Source: Desulfobulbus sp. | GTDB taxonomy: Bacteria; Desulfobacterota; Desulfobulbia; Desulfobulbales; Desulfobulbaceae | DNA: 13,063 nt | NCBI GenBank assembly: GCA_011051825.1 | Contig: DRKH01000355.1 | Coordinates: 1-13,063, forward strand | Reading direction: 5' to 3' | In this document: positions 12,921 to 13,063 of the stretch, piece after piece | Numbering within the stretch: position 1 is the first letter of the stretch | How the letters are laid out: each line of letters opens with the position of its first letter | Notes under the pieces: generated by a model | Seen by the model: the letters and a program-made list of their open reading frames with translations, nothing else | What the model was told of the DNA's origin: nothing | The model's database searches: none | Translations under genes and position numbers: made by a program

Positions 12921-13063
12921 GTAACTATTCAGGTAGGGGCAGAGAACTAGCCCAACCACCACCTGTAACTGTTTAGGAGTGCTCCATATCTGTGCAGTCA
13001 GGCCTGTGAACTATAGTGATTCCTATGTGAATCAGGCCTGACCGTGCAGAGAGGTAGATAAGC
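12921..13063 (-). mobile_element. MITE-like element, copy 2, inverted and cut by window end
   Basis: From GTAACTATTCAGG at 12921 to the window end, the plus strand matches the reverse complement of copy 1 (8367 down to about 8225) with four substitutions in 143 positions. About 45 bp, including the far terminus, lie outside. If it moved like copy 1, AATGATCG (12913-12920) should be repeated just beyond its other end. It stands directly after candidate RNA B, and its hairpins may supply that RNA's 3' end. Confidence 0.87.

Noticed and set aside
12773..12976. A 67-residue open frame after ihfA
   Set aside because: It starts inside the promoter of candidate RNA B, crosses into the MITE, and its frame does not agree with the homologous copy A.

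Overview
The window is a chromosomal housekeeping region of a Gram-negative bacterium. It has moderate GC content, a sigma-54 (NtrC-type) activator, an IHF-alpha homologue and proteobacterial gene order. Together these suggest a delta-proteobacterium or Desulfobacterota member, possibly a Desulfobulbales-like sulfate or sulfur metaboliser. That assignment is inference from gene style, not from a search.

Layout from left to right. A truncated sigma-54 response regulator runs leftward off the edge (1-1077, minus). Everything else runs rightward. First come tadA (1217-1678), tRNA-Ser(GGA) and, 16 nt later, the 4.5S SRP RNA (ffs). Next is a candidate small RNA, then dnaX-ebfC-recR, the widely conserved clamp-loader and recombination-repair cluster. 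A promoter, tRNA-Val(GAC) and a terminator-like hairpin lead into the translation operon thrS-infC-rpmI-rplT-pheS-pheT-ihfA, which has the same order as in E. coli. After ihfA come a well-formed promoter, a second copy of the candidate small RNA and a mobile element cut by the window end.

Five things stand out. (1) infC begins at an AUC codon, the only usable start, so it encodes a full 181-residue IF3. (2) dnaX carries a nine-A run. A -1 slip there reaches a UGA within two codons and would give a gamma-like 399-residue product, with a possible stem 7 nt downstream. (3) A 188-bp MITE-like element with a perfect 8-bp target duplication sits between rpmI and rplT. A near-identical inverted copy begins at 12921, so the two flank rplT-pheS-pheT-ihfA. 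(4) Two diverged copies of a roughly 65-nt sequence, one before dnaX and one after ihfA, share motifs and look like paralogous structured RNAs. (5) The response regulator's receiver domain has Asn in place of the phosphorylatable Asp and lacks the acidic pocket.

The genes serve core information processing: tRNA wobble editing, protein targeting, replication, recombination repair, initiation, large-subunit assembly, Thr and Phe aminoacylation, and DNA bending. The novelty lies in regulatory and mobile DNA between the genes.
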